DNA of 38,335 nucleotides from an uncultured Clostridia bacterium (GCA_947363605.1 CANAQK010000013.1:1-38335), one strand, 5' to 3'; positions 1-8,023 are shown, numbered from the stretch's first letter. The notes: a model not told the origin generated them from the sequence alone. Numbers and translations: made by a program.

Positions 1-81
1 TTTTATTGGGCCGCAGAATGCGGTCCGGCGGCGTATCACGCCGCGATAAAAAGATGTTTATCTTTTTATCAAGAAATCGTA
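1..81. repeat. Family B hairpin element, left-truncated and interrupted by family C
   Basis: This is the right part of a family B element cut off by the window start. It shows the B modules in order: GTTTTATTGGG-type arm, CCGCA..TGCGG hairpin, CGGCG..CGCCG hairpin, then GATAAAAAGAT..ATCTTTTTATC followed by AAGAAATCG. Other B copies end AATCGTATTA. Here the end reads AATCG-TA, then family C, then TA-TTA, so the last TTA of B lies at 355-357, where it is the stop codon of the flavodoxin gene. This makes it a B copy split by a C insertion. Confidence 0.75.
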
Positions 82-354
82 CCATTGATTGACAAGGGGC
101 AATACGGTTTTTCGAGGCTAAAATTTCCGCTGACATCGTTATCCTCGTTGCTGGGCGTCAGCCCAGCTGCCTCGTCCGCCTTGTCAGCAACAATTTTCTC
201 TCCCGAAAAACTCCTTGGGACCTGCCAGCAAGCATAAATTGGGGCTGGCAAGGCCGCAGGATGTAGGCGTGCTGGCGCACGCCAAATCCGAGAACGCAGC
301 CCAGCGCCGATTTAGGACGCTGGAAGGCGTGTTTCCCCTTGTTAATCAATGGTA
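80..354. mobile_element. Family C MITE-like element, copy 1
   Basis: A 271-bp core (82-352) is flanked by TA on both sides (80-81 and 353-354). The ends are inverted repeats of about 18 bp: CCATTGATTGACAAGGGG on the left, and CCATTGATTAACAAGGGG read inward from the right. A second copy at 33261-33535 has the same length and only four differences. There is no plausible transposase, and the short ORFs inside do not look like protein. The size, terminal inverted repeats and TA flanks fit a non-autonomous element mobilised by a TA-targeting transposase (IS630/Tc1-mariner type); that mechanism is inference. It lies inside a family B element. Confidence 0.8.
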
Positions 355-879
355 TTATTTCTTCAGTTTTTCCAGGATTGGCTGGAGGTATTTCCGATCC
401 GTCCAGTCCCGTTTTTCGTTTCCGGCCTCCATTAAGACCTGTTCCCAAGCCTCATATTCATTGGGGTCTTTCTTCGCAACCGCCTTTTTCAGCATCTTGC
501 AGAGAGTCCGGTCCACGGCCGTCATCGAAGCCATATCCCACGCACCGCGGCAGTAGAAACACGGGATGCCGGACAGCCTTTCCGTCATGTTATGCGCGGC
601 AACTGTCTGCAATACCTTTTCATCATAGGGGGAAGCGCCGACACCAAACACCAGGATTTCCCTGCCCTGCAAGGCGTGGATATTTTTCTTCAAGAAAGAC
701 AGCCCCGCTATGCCTGATGCATAGATCCCCCCGCCAAGGATAACGGCATCATAAGACTGGACATCCGAAATTTTTGCCTGTTTTGTTTCGATGCAGGGAA
801 AGCCGGTTTCCTCCGCGAGCCACCCTGCATATTTTTTCGAAGCCCCATATTTGGACTGATAAAGCAGTATCCCATTCAT
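355..879 (-). CDS. Flavodoxin-domain protein
   Basis: The product is 174 aa and resembles the flavodoxin fold used by menaquinone-dependent protoporphyrinogen oxidase-like and other FMN-binding proteins. The N-terminus MNGILLYQSKYGASKKYA matches the first beta strand plus the FMN phosphate-binding loop (Ser/Tyr-Gly at about 9-13). The segment AVILGGGIYAS (about 45-55) matches the second FMN loop region. The start is supported by GAGGG seven bases upstream. No signal peptide or membrane segment is seen, so it is probably a cytoplasmic electron carrier or oxidoreductase; the substrate cannot be read from sequence. Its TAA stop (355-357) is the last three bases of a repeat element. It lies downstream of the fucosidase gene with an 80-base gap containing a CCAGTTG..CAACTGG hairpin. 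Confidence 0.8.
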   Translation of the reverse strand: MNGILLYQSKYGASKKYAGWLAEETGFPCIETKQAKISDVQSYDAVILGGGIYASGIAGLSFLKKNIHALQGREILVFGVGASPYDEKVLQTVAAHNMTERLSGIPCFYCRGAWDMASMTAVDRTLCKMLKKAVAKKDPNEYEAWEQVLMEAGNEKRDWTDRKYLQPILEKLKK

Positions 880-959
880 TCTTATTCCCTCAAAGGCCAG
901 TTGCTTCTTCCCAACTGGATCCGCTCTTTATATCTTACTCATTTTGAGCCCATCAGCCT

Positions 960-2180
960 TTAATAAAGCTCCATTTTGGTGATCCGGCCGCCCTGGTTTT
1001 CCTCCAGGACCAGCTCCACCTTTTTAGTGTACACCGGCGGGAAGCTGCAAATAGCCTTATGCCCCAGTGTTTTCCCATAAAAGACCGTTACCGGCTCCCC
1101 ATAAGTATACGGGTAAATCTGGATGCGGTAGGCCCCGGTTTTCTCCCCGGCGGAGAGATCCTCGGCCGCTACCAAGCAGCGCACCAGCGCGGGTTCCTCC
1201 AGCTCGATCACGCCGCCCTGCTCCGTTTCTGCAAAGGACACGCTGACCGGGGCTTCAAACCGTTTTCTCAGCGCTTCGCCGAATTCCAACAGCCGGGTGC
1301 GGTCCTTCTCCGGGAGCAGGCCCCGGCGGTCCGGCCCGATATTGATTAAGAAATTCGCCCCGCGGCCAACCGACAGGTCATACAGCCCCATCAGCTCCTC
1401 CACTGATTTAACCGTATCCTCATCCTGATCACTGTAGAACCAGTTGGTCCTGCGCATCCGGAAATCGCATTCCGCCGGCAGGAAGCGTACCCGGTCCAGT
1501 TCATCCTTGACTTCGGTCTGGACAGAAAAGTCCAGCGAACGCACCCAGTTCGGATTCGGCGAATGCGCTATACCGGATTCGTTCCCTACCCAGCGGGTAT
1601 CCGGATCCCACATATTAAACAGCAGGATTTCAGGCTGGAGCCGGCGGATTTCCGCTACAATCCGGTCTGTATCATACTGATGCCCCTCGCTGCCGCAGCC
1701 GTCAAACCAAAGGTAATCAATTTTTCCGTAATTGCTCAAAAGCTCGCTGACCTGATGGATAAAATATTCATCATAGTCCTTGGCCTCTTTCTCGCTGGAT
1801 CCAAATTCAGCCGGGGAATAATACAGCCCAATATGCAGCCCGTATTTCCGACAGGCATCGGTAAATTCCCGGACAACATCCCCCTTCCCGCCTTTCCAAG
1901 GGGTATGTGCAACAGAATAGTCCGTATAGCGGGAAGGCCAGTTGGCAAAACCGTCATGATGCTTGCAGACCAAGATCGCATAGGAAGCACCGGCTTCCTT
2001 AATGCTGGAGATCCACTGTTCGCAGTCCAGCGAGGAGGGGGCGAACCCTTCCAACGGCATTTCCTTCATATCCCAATCCCGGTGCCCTTCATAAAATGTA
2101 CGAATGCCGAAATGAAAGAATACGCCGAATTCCCAATCCAGGTAATCCAGCTGCTGGGGCTTAATTTGAACTTCTTGCAT
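960..2180 (-). CDS. Alpha-L-fucosidase (GH29)
   Basis: The 406-aa product has the GH29 catalytic barrel: FFHFGIRTF near residue 21, KHHDGFANWPS near 73 and DYLWFDGCGSEG near 155. The Asp of WFDG (about 160) is the expected nucleophile. GH29 enzymes remove terminal alpha-L-fucose from glycans by a retaining mechanism. There is no signal peptide, so it probably acts in the cytoplasm on imported fucosylated oligosaccharides, which would suit a gut organism using mucin or milk glycans. The ribosome binding site AGAGGA lies seven bases before the ATG. The barrel is followed by a short beta-rich C-terminal domain, and no carbohydrate-binding module is visible. No fucose transporter or fucose catabolic gene is nearby, so its induction is unknown. 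Confidence 0.9.
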   Translation of the reverse strand: MQEVQIKPQQLDYLDWEFGVFFHFGIRTFYEGHRDWDMKEMPLEGFAPSSLDCEQWISSIKEAGASYAILVCKHHDGFANWPSRYTDYSVAHTPWKGGKGDVVREFTDACRKYGLHIGLYYSPAEFGSSEKEAKDYDEYFIHQVSELLSNYGKIDYLWFDGCGSEGHQYDTDRIVAEIRRLQPEILLFNMWDPDTRWVGNESGIAHSPNPNWVRSLDFSVQTEVKDELDRVRFLPAECDFRMRRTNWFYSDQDEDTVKSVEELMGLYDLSVGRGANFLINIGPDRRGLLPEKDRTRLLEFGEALRKRFEAPVSVSFAETEQGGVIELEEPALVRCLVAAEDLSAGEKTGAYRIQIYPYTYGEPVTVFYGKTLGHKAICSFPPVYTKKVELVLEENQGGRITKMELY

Positions 2181-2304
2181 AAATCCATCCTCTTTCCAAT
2201 CCGCTTTGGGCGGTTTTATTTGGCATAAGATACGCTGCTTTGCTTTTCCCTATCCCAGATGGGTTCAGGGCTTGTTTGAAAAATTGCCAATACTGTCTTT
2301 TTGC

Positions 2305-2829
2305 CTAGTCCAACCGAGTTTCCGGCTCAGGGAATTCCACACCGAAGGTTTCCGCCGTAACCTGCTTCATTTTCTGCTCCTTGACCGGCCGGTCCGCGAA
2401 ATCCGTCACCTCAGACACAATGGCATCCGCCTGATCCATCCCCTCGATGACCTTGCCGAACGCAGCATACTGGCCGTCCAGATGGGGCGCGTCCTCCACC
2501 ATGATAAAGAACTGGGAGCCTGCACTGTCCGGGTCCATCGCCCGCGCCATGGAGAGCACCCCGCGGGTATGCTTCAGGTCGTTTTTCACACCGTTGCGGG
2601 AAAATTCCCCTTTAATCGAATACCCCGGGCCGCCGGTGCCGGTGCCTTCCGGGTCGCCGCCCTGGATCATAAAGCCCGGGATCACACGGTGGAAAATCGT
2701 CCCGTCATAGAAGCCTTTTTTTACCAGCGAAATAAAATTCGCCACGGTGTTCGGCGCGGTTTCCGGATAAAGCTCGGCTTTTATCACGCCGCCGTTCTGC
2801 ATGGTAATCGTAACAATTGGATTTTGCAT
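2305..2829 (-). CDS. Peptidyl-prolyl cis-trans isomerase, cyclophilin type
   Basis: The 174-aa product is a single-domain cyclophilin that catalyses proline cis-trans isomerisation during folding. Diagnostic stretches are FHRVIPGFMIQGGDPEGTG (the Arg/Phe/Gln active-site strand, about 54-72), SAGSQFFIM (about 109) and LDGQYAAFGKVIEGMD (about 123-138). The ATG at 2829 is chosen because AAAGGA precedes it by about seven bases and MQNPIVTITMQNGG matches the usual cyclophilin N-terminus; an upstream in-frame extension to 3048 would run through hairpin-rich non-coding DNA. With no signal peptide it is predicted cytoplasmic. The stop is TAG. It lies downstream of the acidic-tail membrane protein, separated by about 300 bases with a family B element. 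Confidence 0.92.
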   Translation of the reverse strand: MQNPIVTITMQNGGVIKAELYPETAPNTVANFISLVKKGFYDGTIFHRVIPGFMIQGGDPEGTGTGGPGYSIKGEFSRNGVKNDLKHTRGVLSMARAMDPDSAGSQFFIMVEDAPHLDGQYAAFGKVIEGMDQADAIVSEVTDFADRPVKEQKMKQVTAETFGVEFPEPETRLD

Positions 2830-3030
2830 AAGGTTATTCCTTTCTGTCTGTAAAATATACGGTTTTATACGAAGAGCCTGACAATCAGAGGATGCCGGAT
2901 GCCCGAGGGGTTTTTCGGGCAGGCAAGGCCGTTTTTTGCAGGCGTACTTGCCGTATGGCAAGGAAAATGAACGCAGTCTGCCTGAAAAAGCACCGGGCAG
3001 ACCGTGTTCGATGGTTGCGCATACAGGTTC
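2830..3030. other. Hairpin-rich non-coding intergenic stretch
   Basis: About 200 bases with no credible gene. It holds several perfect stems: GCCCGA..TCGGGC near 2898-2920, CTTGCC..GGCAAG near 2948-2963 and GTCTGCC..GGGCAGAC near 2978-3004. It lies upstream of the cyclophilin gene on the minus strand and next to family B. It may be an unrecognised repeat or 5'-leader structure. No known RNA family was recognised. Confidence 0.4.
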
Positions 3031-3140
3031 TAATTCCCAATAGAACAATACAGCCGTTTTATTGGGCCGCAGGATGCGGTCTGGCGGCGTATCACACCGC
3101 GATAAAAAGATTTTTATCTTTTTATCAAGAAATCGGATTA
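3031..3140. repeat. Family B hairpin element, copy at the end of the acidic-tail gene
   Basis: A complete short family B copy. It begins TAATTCCCAATAG, pairs imperfectly with GTTTTATTGGG, continues with CCGCA..TGCGG and CGGCG..CACCG modules, then GATAAAAAGAT..ATCTTTTTATC, and ends AAGAAATCGGATTA. The final TTA (3138-3140) is the TAA stop codon of the gene on the minus strand, so the first structure after that stop is the AT-rich hairpin. Confidence 0.7.
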
Positions 3141-4667
3141 TTTTTCGTCCTCATCGGAGGAGGTTTCTTCCGGCCGGCTTTCCGGGTCTTCATCCGAATC
3201 CGTATCCGGCTGGGAGCTGGTTTCCCCCTCGTCCTCTTCCTCATCCTCCCCATCGGTTTCCTCACTGGATACCCCGGAAGAACCGGAGCCTTCTGAAGAC
3301 AGCTCGGCATCCACAGAGCTGGTCAGCTCTTCCATCTGGGATTCCTCGTCCAGGAAACCAGGATCATCCGGCAGCATATTGGAAGGTATCTCTGCGGCGG
3401 AAGCATTGTCCGCAACCGGTTTTTGAATATAGGCGGCGGAGATCACCTGATAACTGTCTTCATTTTTCCGAAGGACAAACTGCATCACTTTATCTATATT
3501 GACACTGCGGTTATCTACATCCATATTCCACATGGCGTCCGGCGTAACATAACTGACATCGATGGTATAGACGTTGCCCTTGCGCTCAATCGTATCCACC
3601 TGGGGGGTATACGGCAGGAACTTCGGCGTAGACTCCAACACATAGGTTTTATTTTCCGAGTCGTACAAGGCCTGAAGGTTGCTGTCCGTAATGGATTGAT
3701 GGTGGATTTCCACCTCACCGCCGAAGAGCCGGCGGACGTACAGGTCAATATCAGCGTCCGGCACATAAATATGCCCTAAATCGTCCTTGGGATACATGGA
3801 TTTATCATTATCATCAATGATAAACGCCCAGATCGAAGCCGAAATAATCGCGGAGCTGTCCAGCAAACGAGGATTGATAAACTCGGGCGTATCAATAATA
3901 ACCAGGGGATAGACCTCCCGTGCAAGCTCTTTTTTCTTAGCCGTGCTGTTGATGATATCCCCTGTAAACCTCGTCACGCCTACCACGCTTGAGATAATCC
4001 CGACCACAGTAAAAAAGGTTACGAGCAAACCGATAATGGCGGTCCAGCGGTCTTTTTTGCTCATTCCCGGCTGTTTCATCTTCTGGGGCCGGGGGATATT
4101 TTCCAACGGCTTGGTAGGATCCACATTTTCCTCCTGCAGCGGGCGGTTTTCCTTCGGGTCTTCAATCACCTCAACCGCAGTTACGGCAATATGGCGCACA
4201 GCCGGATGCCTCATATTCGGTTCCGGATGTTCGCTCATATCCGGCGCGCCTTCATCCAGCATCTGCACCCGCCCGGAAGGGGACGCCTTAGACGCACCTT
4301 GTCCCTCCGGCTTTATGGGGGACGAATGGTCTTGGTTTTTTTCTCCAGCCGTCGGTCCGGCCTCAGCGTGGATTTCCGCCGGTCTTTTTGAAGGGGAAGC
4401 CTCATCCGTTCCCGGCTTTACCTGCGGCAGTCCGGCGCCTTTTGGCGGACGTTTTTTCCTCCGCCTGCGGGCGGCGTTATTCCCATCGGCATTCTGCGGT
4501 GTACCGCCTTTAGGGCCGGCCACAGGCGGTTTATTGGACGAAGACGGAAGGTTTTCCGGTTTCGGCACAGGCTTTTTCCCCGGCTGTTCCCCATTCTTCG
4601 TACCGCCGATGCTGCTGTTCAGCTGTGTCAGGATTTTTTCCAGCTCCTGATCTTTTTCACTGCTCAT
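3138..4667 (-). CDS. Single-pass membrane protein with disordered N-terminus and acidic tail, function unknown
   Basis: The product is 509 aa. Residues 1-205 are Pro/Lys/Gly-rich and probably disordered, with a basic run of Arg/Lys at 67-73. One transmembrane helix is clear at about 208-232 (WTAIIGLLVTFFTVVGIISS). Residues 240-400 look folded, with alternating beta/alpha character (YPLVIIDTPEFINPRLLD, AFIIDDNDKSMYPKDDLG, FVLRKNEDSYQVISAAYIQ). From about 425 to the end it is almost only Glu, Asp, Ser and Thr. The layout suggests a cytoplasmic N-terminus and an external domain with an acidic tail. The gene starts 26 bases after the proA stop, so it is probably co-transcribed with proBA, but no link to proline metabolism is visible. 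I do not recognise the family. Confidence 0.75.
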   Translation of the reverse strand: MSSEKDQELEKILTQLNSSIGGTKNGEQPGKKPVPKPENLPSSSNKPPVAGPKGGTPQNADGNNAARRRRKKRPPKGAGLPQVKPGTDEASPSKRPAEIHAEAGPTAGEKNQDHSSPIKPEGQGASKASPSGRVQMLDEGAPDMSEHPEPNMRHPAVRHIAVTAVEVIEDPKENRPLQEENVDPTKPLENIPRPQKMKQPGMSKKDRWTAIIGLLVTFFTVVGIISSVVGVTRFTGDIINSTAKKKELAREVYPLVIIDTPEFINPRLLDSSAIISASIWAFIIDDNDKSMYPKDDLGHIYVPDADIDLYVRRLFGGEVEIHHQSITDSNLQALYDSENKTYVLESTPKFLPYTPQVDTIERKGNVYTIDVSYVTPDAMWNMDVDNRSVNIDKVMQFVLRKNEDSYQVISAAYIQKPVADNASAAEIPSNMLPDDPGFLDEESQMEELTSSVDAELSSEGSGSSGVSSEETDGEDEEEDEGETSSQPDTDSDEDPESRPEETSSDEDEK

Positions 4668-4692
4668 CCTCTTTTCGCTCCTCCCTGCTGTT

Positions 4693-5940
4693 TTACCGCA
4701 CCTGTCCGTTTCCGTAAATCAGGTATTTGCTGCTGGTCAGCTCCTTTAATCCCATGGGGCCCCGCGCGTGCAGCTTTTGGGTTGAAATACCGATTTCCGC
4801 CCCGAATCCAAACTCTTCCCCATCCGTAAATCGGGTAGAGGCATTGACATAGACCGCCGCAGAATCCACCTCCTGCGTAAAGCGGGCCGCCGCATCCAGG
4901 CTGCGGGTGATAATTGCTTCAGAATGCCCGGTAGAATAACGCGCAATGTGGCTGATCGCTTCGTCCAGATCCTCTACCACCTTCACTGAAAGAACATAGC
5001 CCAGGAATTCTGCGGCGTAATCGTCCTCTGTGGCTGGCGTAACGCTTTCCCCCAGGATTGCCCGTGTTTTAGGGCAGCCGATCAGGATAACCCCCCGTTG
5101 ATCCAGTTTTTCCTTACAGAGGGGCAGGAACTCCCTAGCCGCCTTTTTATGTACCAGCAAGCTTTCGCAGGCGTTGCAGACGGTGGGACGGCTGGTTTTC
5201 GCATTAAATACAATGTCCGCGCCCATCTCATAATCTGCGTCCTCATCAATGTAGATATGGCAGTTCCCTGTTCCGGTTTCAATAATCGGCACCGTTGCCT
5301 TTTGTACAACCGACTGGATCAGGCCTGCTCCGCCCCTCGGGATCAGCACATCCAGGCAGTCGTTCAGGCGCATCATTTCTTCCGCGGTTTCCCGGGAGGT
5401 ATCCTCCACCAGACTGACCATATCAGGGTTCAGCCCCATTTTCCGGATAGCGTCCTGCATCACGCGGACCAGCACCAGATTGGTGCGGAAAGCCTCTTTC
5501 CCGCCCCGCAGCAGAACCGCATTGGAAGCTTTCAGACAAAGCGCCGCCGCGTCCACGGTAACATTCGGACGGGCCTCGTAGATAATCCCGATAATCCCCA
5601 GCGGGACCCGGATTTTCCGAAGCGTCAGGCCGTTCGGCATACTCCAGCCGCTGATGACCTCGCCAACAGGGTCCAAAAGCGCCGCTACCTTCCGTACTCC
5701 CAACGCCATGGCGACTATCCGCTCCTGCGTCAGCGCCAAACGGTCCAGCATCGGAGCAGTTACGCCATGACAGGCAGCATGGTCAATATCCTGCTGGTTC
5801 GCATAGAGGATTTCCTCCTGATTTTCTTCCAACCCGGACGCAATTTTCAACAGCAGCCGATTCTTTACATCCGTAGAGGCCTGCGCAATATCCGTCCGCG
5901 CTGCTTTCAGTTTTTCCGCCAGATTATTGAGATATGACAT
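4693..5940 (-). CDS. proA: Glutamate-5-semialdehyde dehydrogenase (gamma-glutamyl phosphate reductase)
   Basis: The 415-aa product catalyses the second step of proline synthesis, NADPH-dependent reduction of glutamyl-5-phosphate to glutamate-5-semialdehyde. Family marks include VPLGIIGIIYEARPNVTVD near 115-133, the catalytic Cys in RPTVCNACESLLVH, ETGTGNCHIYID and the C-terminal GPMGLKELTSSKY. The start at 5940 is chosen for AGGAGGAACT directly upstream and for MSYLNNLAEKLKAAR; a longer frame to 5997 would start within a repeat element. It follows proB, but the two are separated by a complete family A element rather than the usual short gap. That element ends 12 bases before the start codon, close to the ribosome binding site, so it could affect proA translation. 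Confidence 0.96.
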   Translation of the reverse strand: MSYLNNLAEKLKAARTDIAQASTDVKNRLLLKIASGLEENQEEILYANQQDIDHAACHGVTAPMLDRLALTQERIVAMALGVRKVAALLDPVGEVISGWSMPNGLTLRKIRVPLGIIGIIYEARPNVTVDAAALCLKASNAVLLRGGKEAFRTNLVLVRVMQDAIRKMGLNPDMVSLVEDTSRETAEEMMRLNDCLDVLIPRGGAGLIQSVVQKATVPIIETGTGNCHIYIDEDADYEMGADIVFNAKTSRPTVCNACESLLVHKKAAREFLPLCKEKLDQRGVILIGCPKTRAILGESVTPATEDDYAAEFLGYVLSVKVVEDLDEAISHIARYSTGHSEAIITRSLDAAARFTQEVDSAAVYVNASTRFTDGEEFGFGAEIGISTQKLHARGPMGLKELTSSKYLIYGNGQVR

Positions 5941-5952
5941 AGTTCCTCCTCT

Positions 5953-6135
5953 TATAGTCAACGCACTTGAAAGGAAGCATTGGCTTCTTTTCAACACTGC
6001 GGCATATCATGCCGCAGTGGGCCGCGAAGCGGCCATGCGGTAGGGCTTCATAGACGGCGCACAGCGCATTTTATGCGCGAACAGGCAAAGCCTGACCCTC
6101 CAATCGGGTACCGATTTTCAAGTGTGCCGACTATA
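5953..6135. mobile_element. Family A MITE-like element, copy 1 (between proB and proA)
   Basis: A 183-bp element bounded by TATAGTC and GACTATA, with terminal inverted repeats of about 21 bp (TATAGTCAACGCACTTGAAA at one end, TATAGTCGGCACACTTGAAA read inward from the other). Inside are several strong hairpins, including GGCCGC..GCGGCC, CTGCGGCAT..ATGCCGCAG and GCGCAT..ATGCGC. Two further full copies are at 12204-12379 and 27349-27531. It has no coding potential of its own, but its end supplies the last codons and stop of proB. Flanking TA dinucleotides would fit a TA target duplication. Confidence 0.8.
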
Positions 6136-6921
6136 TTCTGCTTTATTCAACGCAAACAGCGTTCCTGCTTCCTTCCCTTCCAGCAAACAGTAAATCTCCT
6201 CCGGCTTCTCGCCGTTCAGGATTGCCATGGGAATCCCGGCCTCCATACAGATTTCGGCCGCGTGCAGCTTGGTTGCCATCCCACCAGTCCCAAAAGCGGA
6301 CCCAGGGGTTCCCGCCAGTGCCCGGATCTCATCGGTGATTTCAGCCACATGGGAAATCAGCTGCGCATCCGGATTTTTCCGGGGATCCCGGTCGTACAGC
6401 CCGTCGATATCCGAAAAGATAATCAGCAGATCCGCCTCCACCAGCCGGGCCACAATGGCAGAAAGGGTATCATTATCACCGAATTCAATTTCTTCGACGC
6501 TCACCGTATCGTTTTCATTGACCACCGGAATGACCGACAATTCCAGCAGCCGTTCAAACGTATTGCTGACATTTTCCTTCCGGCGCATATCCTCAATAAT
6601 ATCCCGGGTCAGCAGCACCTGGGCCGCATTGTGATTGTATTCCGAAAAATATTTATCATATATGTACATCAGCTCGCTTTGCCCTAAAGCGGCGCAGGCT
6701 TGCTTTGTCGGCATATCAGACGGCTTTTCCCGAAGGGCCAGCTTCCCGGCCCCTACCCCGATCGCCCCGGAAGTCACCAGTACCAGCTCATGGCCGGCAT
6801 TTTTCAGGTCTGACAGCACTTTTACCAGCCGTTCCACCCGCCGGATGTTCAGCATCCCGGTTGCATGAGTCAGGGTGGAGGTGCCGACTTTGACGACCAC
6901 CCGTTTTTGCCGTTGTTCCAT
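6118..6921 (-). CDS. proB: Glutamate 5-kinase
   Basis: The 267-aa product phosphorylates the gamma-carboxyl of L-glutamate with ATP, the committed and usually proline-inhibited step of proline synthesis. The amino-acid kinase fold is clear: VVVKVGTSTLT near 8, ELVLVTSGAIGVGAG near 45, VNENDTVSVEEIEFGDND near 134 and FGTGGMATKLHAAEI near 210. It is a short form lacking the C-terminal PUA domain found in enteric ProB. The ribosome binding site AGGAGAGG precedes the ATG, and the upstream membrane-protein gene ends only 11 bases earlier. The last five residues (YSRHT) and the TGA stop are encoded by the terminal inverted repeat of the family A element, so the native C-terminus was probably replaced by the insertion. 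Confidence 0.96.
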   Translation of the reverse strand: MEQRQKRVVVKVGTSTLTHATGMLNIRRVERLVKVLSDLKNAGHELVLVTSGAIGVGAGKLALREKPSDMPTKQACAALGQSELMYIYDKYFSEYNHNAAQVLLTRDIIEDMRRKENVSNTFERLLELSVIPVVNENDTVSVEEIEFGDNDTLSAIVARLVEADLLIIFSDIDGLYDRDPRKNPDAQLISHVAEITDEIRALAGTPGSAFGTGGMATKLHAAEICMEAGIPMAILNGEKPEEIYCLLEGKEAGTLFALNKAEYSRHT

Positions 6922-6932
6922 TTTATCCTCTC

Positions 6933-7721
6933 CTATGTGTTTCTTTCACCCAGGCCGCCAGCCTGCTCAATGGTATCCCCCGCATAGACGGCCAGCGCGC
7001 ACTGAATCCGCGGGTAAGACAGCGGGATCGGCGCAATCAGCAGGCAGGTCAGCGCATAGGGCAGCATCAACAGCAAAAGCCGGAACAGCCGCAGCCGTGT
7101 CCCAGACGCCAGGCGCCAGGAACGCCGAATCGCCCGGAAGGGGTTCTGCTCCACACCAAATGCAAACAAATAGTCGGCATAAAAGCAGCCCATCCCCAGA
7201 TAAATGCCAAGAGCCAGCCCCAGGACAGCCAGCATCCCCAAAAGCAGCATCAGCAGCCCGCCGCTGGCTTCCCAGGTACGGCCCGCCAGACGAAGCCCCG
7301 CCGCCACCATCACAGCCGGAATCAACGGCACCAGGTAGCAGAGGAATACAGCGCTGTATCGCACCAGGGTAAAACCGATCGTTTTACAGAACTTCCCCCA
7401 GGAGGAAAACCCGAAAAAGATCAGCCGCATCGGCCGGAATTCCCCATTCAAAGACAGGTACCAAATTTTCCCGCCCAGCTGGAGCGGAAGGAAAAAGCAG
7501 ACCGTCAGCAGGATCGTCACCATGGTCCCCAGCAGGGAAGCCGGCCCGATCACTGCTGTACTCTCCCTCCGGAACAGCGTGTCCTCAAAAATAGTGGCCA
7601 CCTGCCCCGCAATCAGGATCCCGGTATAGCAAAGCAGCATCATAAATGTATAGGAAGCTGCCGCCGTGTGGTTCCCTTTCAGCTTCTGGGAGGAAAGCCT
7701 GGCAATTTCCCGAACACGCAT
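6933..7721 (-). CDS. Polytopic membrane protein, possibly DUF975-like
   Basis: The 262-aa product has about five or six hydrophobic segments (roughly 26-46, 62-85, 107-130, 138-165 and 222-242). Its N-terminus, MRVREIARLSSQKLKGNH, resembles the amphipathic start of DUF975 membrane proteins (compare the arrangement LKxxARxxLKGN); that assignment is tentative. A conserved-looking stretch, NPFRAIRRSWRLASGTRLRLFRL, precedes the last helices. The start at 7721 is supported by GGAGGAAATTCA; the longer frame to 7793 would read through a repeat. It is the first gene of a run leading into proB and proA. No function can be given; a role in proline or osmolyte handling would be speculation. Confidence 0.7.
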   Translation of the reverse strand: MRVREIARLSSQKLKGNHTAAASYTFMMLLCYTGILIAGQVATIFEDTLFRRESTAVIGPASLLGTMVTILLTVCFFLPLQLGGKIWYLSLNGEFRPMRLIFFGFSSWGKFCKTIGFTLVRYSAVFLCYLVPLIPAVMVAAGLRLAGRTWEASGGLLMLLLGMLAVLGLALGIYLGMGCFYADYLFAFGVEQNPFRAIRRSWRLASGTRLRLFRLLLLMLPYALTCLLIAPIPLSYPRIQCALAVYAGDTIEQAGGLGERNT

Positions 7722-7760
7722 TGAATTTCCTCCTATCATGTATAATGATCGCAGCGAAAT

Positions 7761-7849
7761 GGTATAATCAGCCATCAGGGCGGGATGAGCCATGCGAACG
7801 GATCGCCCTGGCTATCAATGTATAATAAGCGTTTTACGCTCATTATACC
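7761..7849. repeat. Family E unit, tandem copy 1
   Basis: An 89-bp unit beginning GGTATAAT and ending ATTATACC (8-bp perfect terminal inverted repeat). Inside is an imperfect long stem (GCCATCAGGGCG against CGCCCTGGC) and a terminal TATAATAAGCG..CGCTCATTATA hairpin. The next copy starts 106 bases downstream. Both copies are preceded by CAGCGAAAT. Confidence 0.7.
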
Positions 7850-7866
7850 ATAGAGCACAGCGAAAT

Positions 7867-7956
7867 GGTATAATCAGCCATCAGGGCGGGAGTGAGCCGT
7901 GCGAACGGATCGCCCTGGCTATCAATGTATAATAAGCGTTTTACGCTTATTATACC
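7867..7956. repeat. Family E unit, tandem copy 2
   Basis: A 90-bp near-identical repeat of 7761-7849, differing by about one inserted base and two or three substitutions. Its right-hand hairpin, TATAATAAGCG-TTTTA-CGCTTATTATA, is a perfect 11-bp stem; in copy 1 the same stem carries one mismatch. The pair occupies most of the roughly 300 bases between the membrane-protein gene and the histidine phosphatase gene. No gene is seen there. The TATAAT boxes could look like -10 elements but lack matching -35 boxes. Confidence 0.7.
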
Positions 7957-8023
7957 ACAAATTTGCAGAATGTACCCGTATTTTTTTATTTTCCCCGAAA
8001 ACTCCTGCAAACAGCATCCGGAT

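Noticed and set aside
7753..7956. CRISPR array
   Set aside because: Only two long units are present, with no short direct repeat and unique-spacer pattern and no cas genes.
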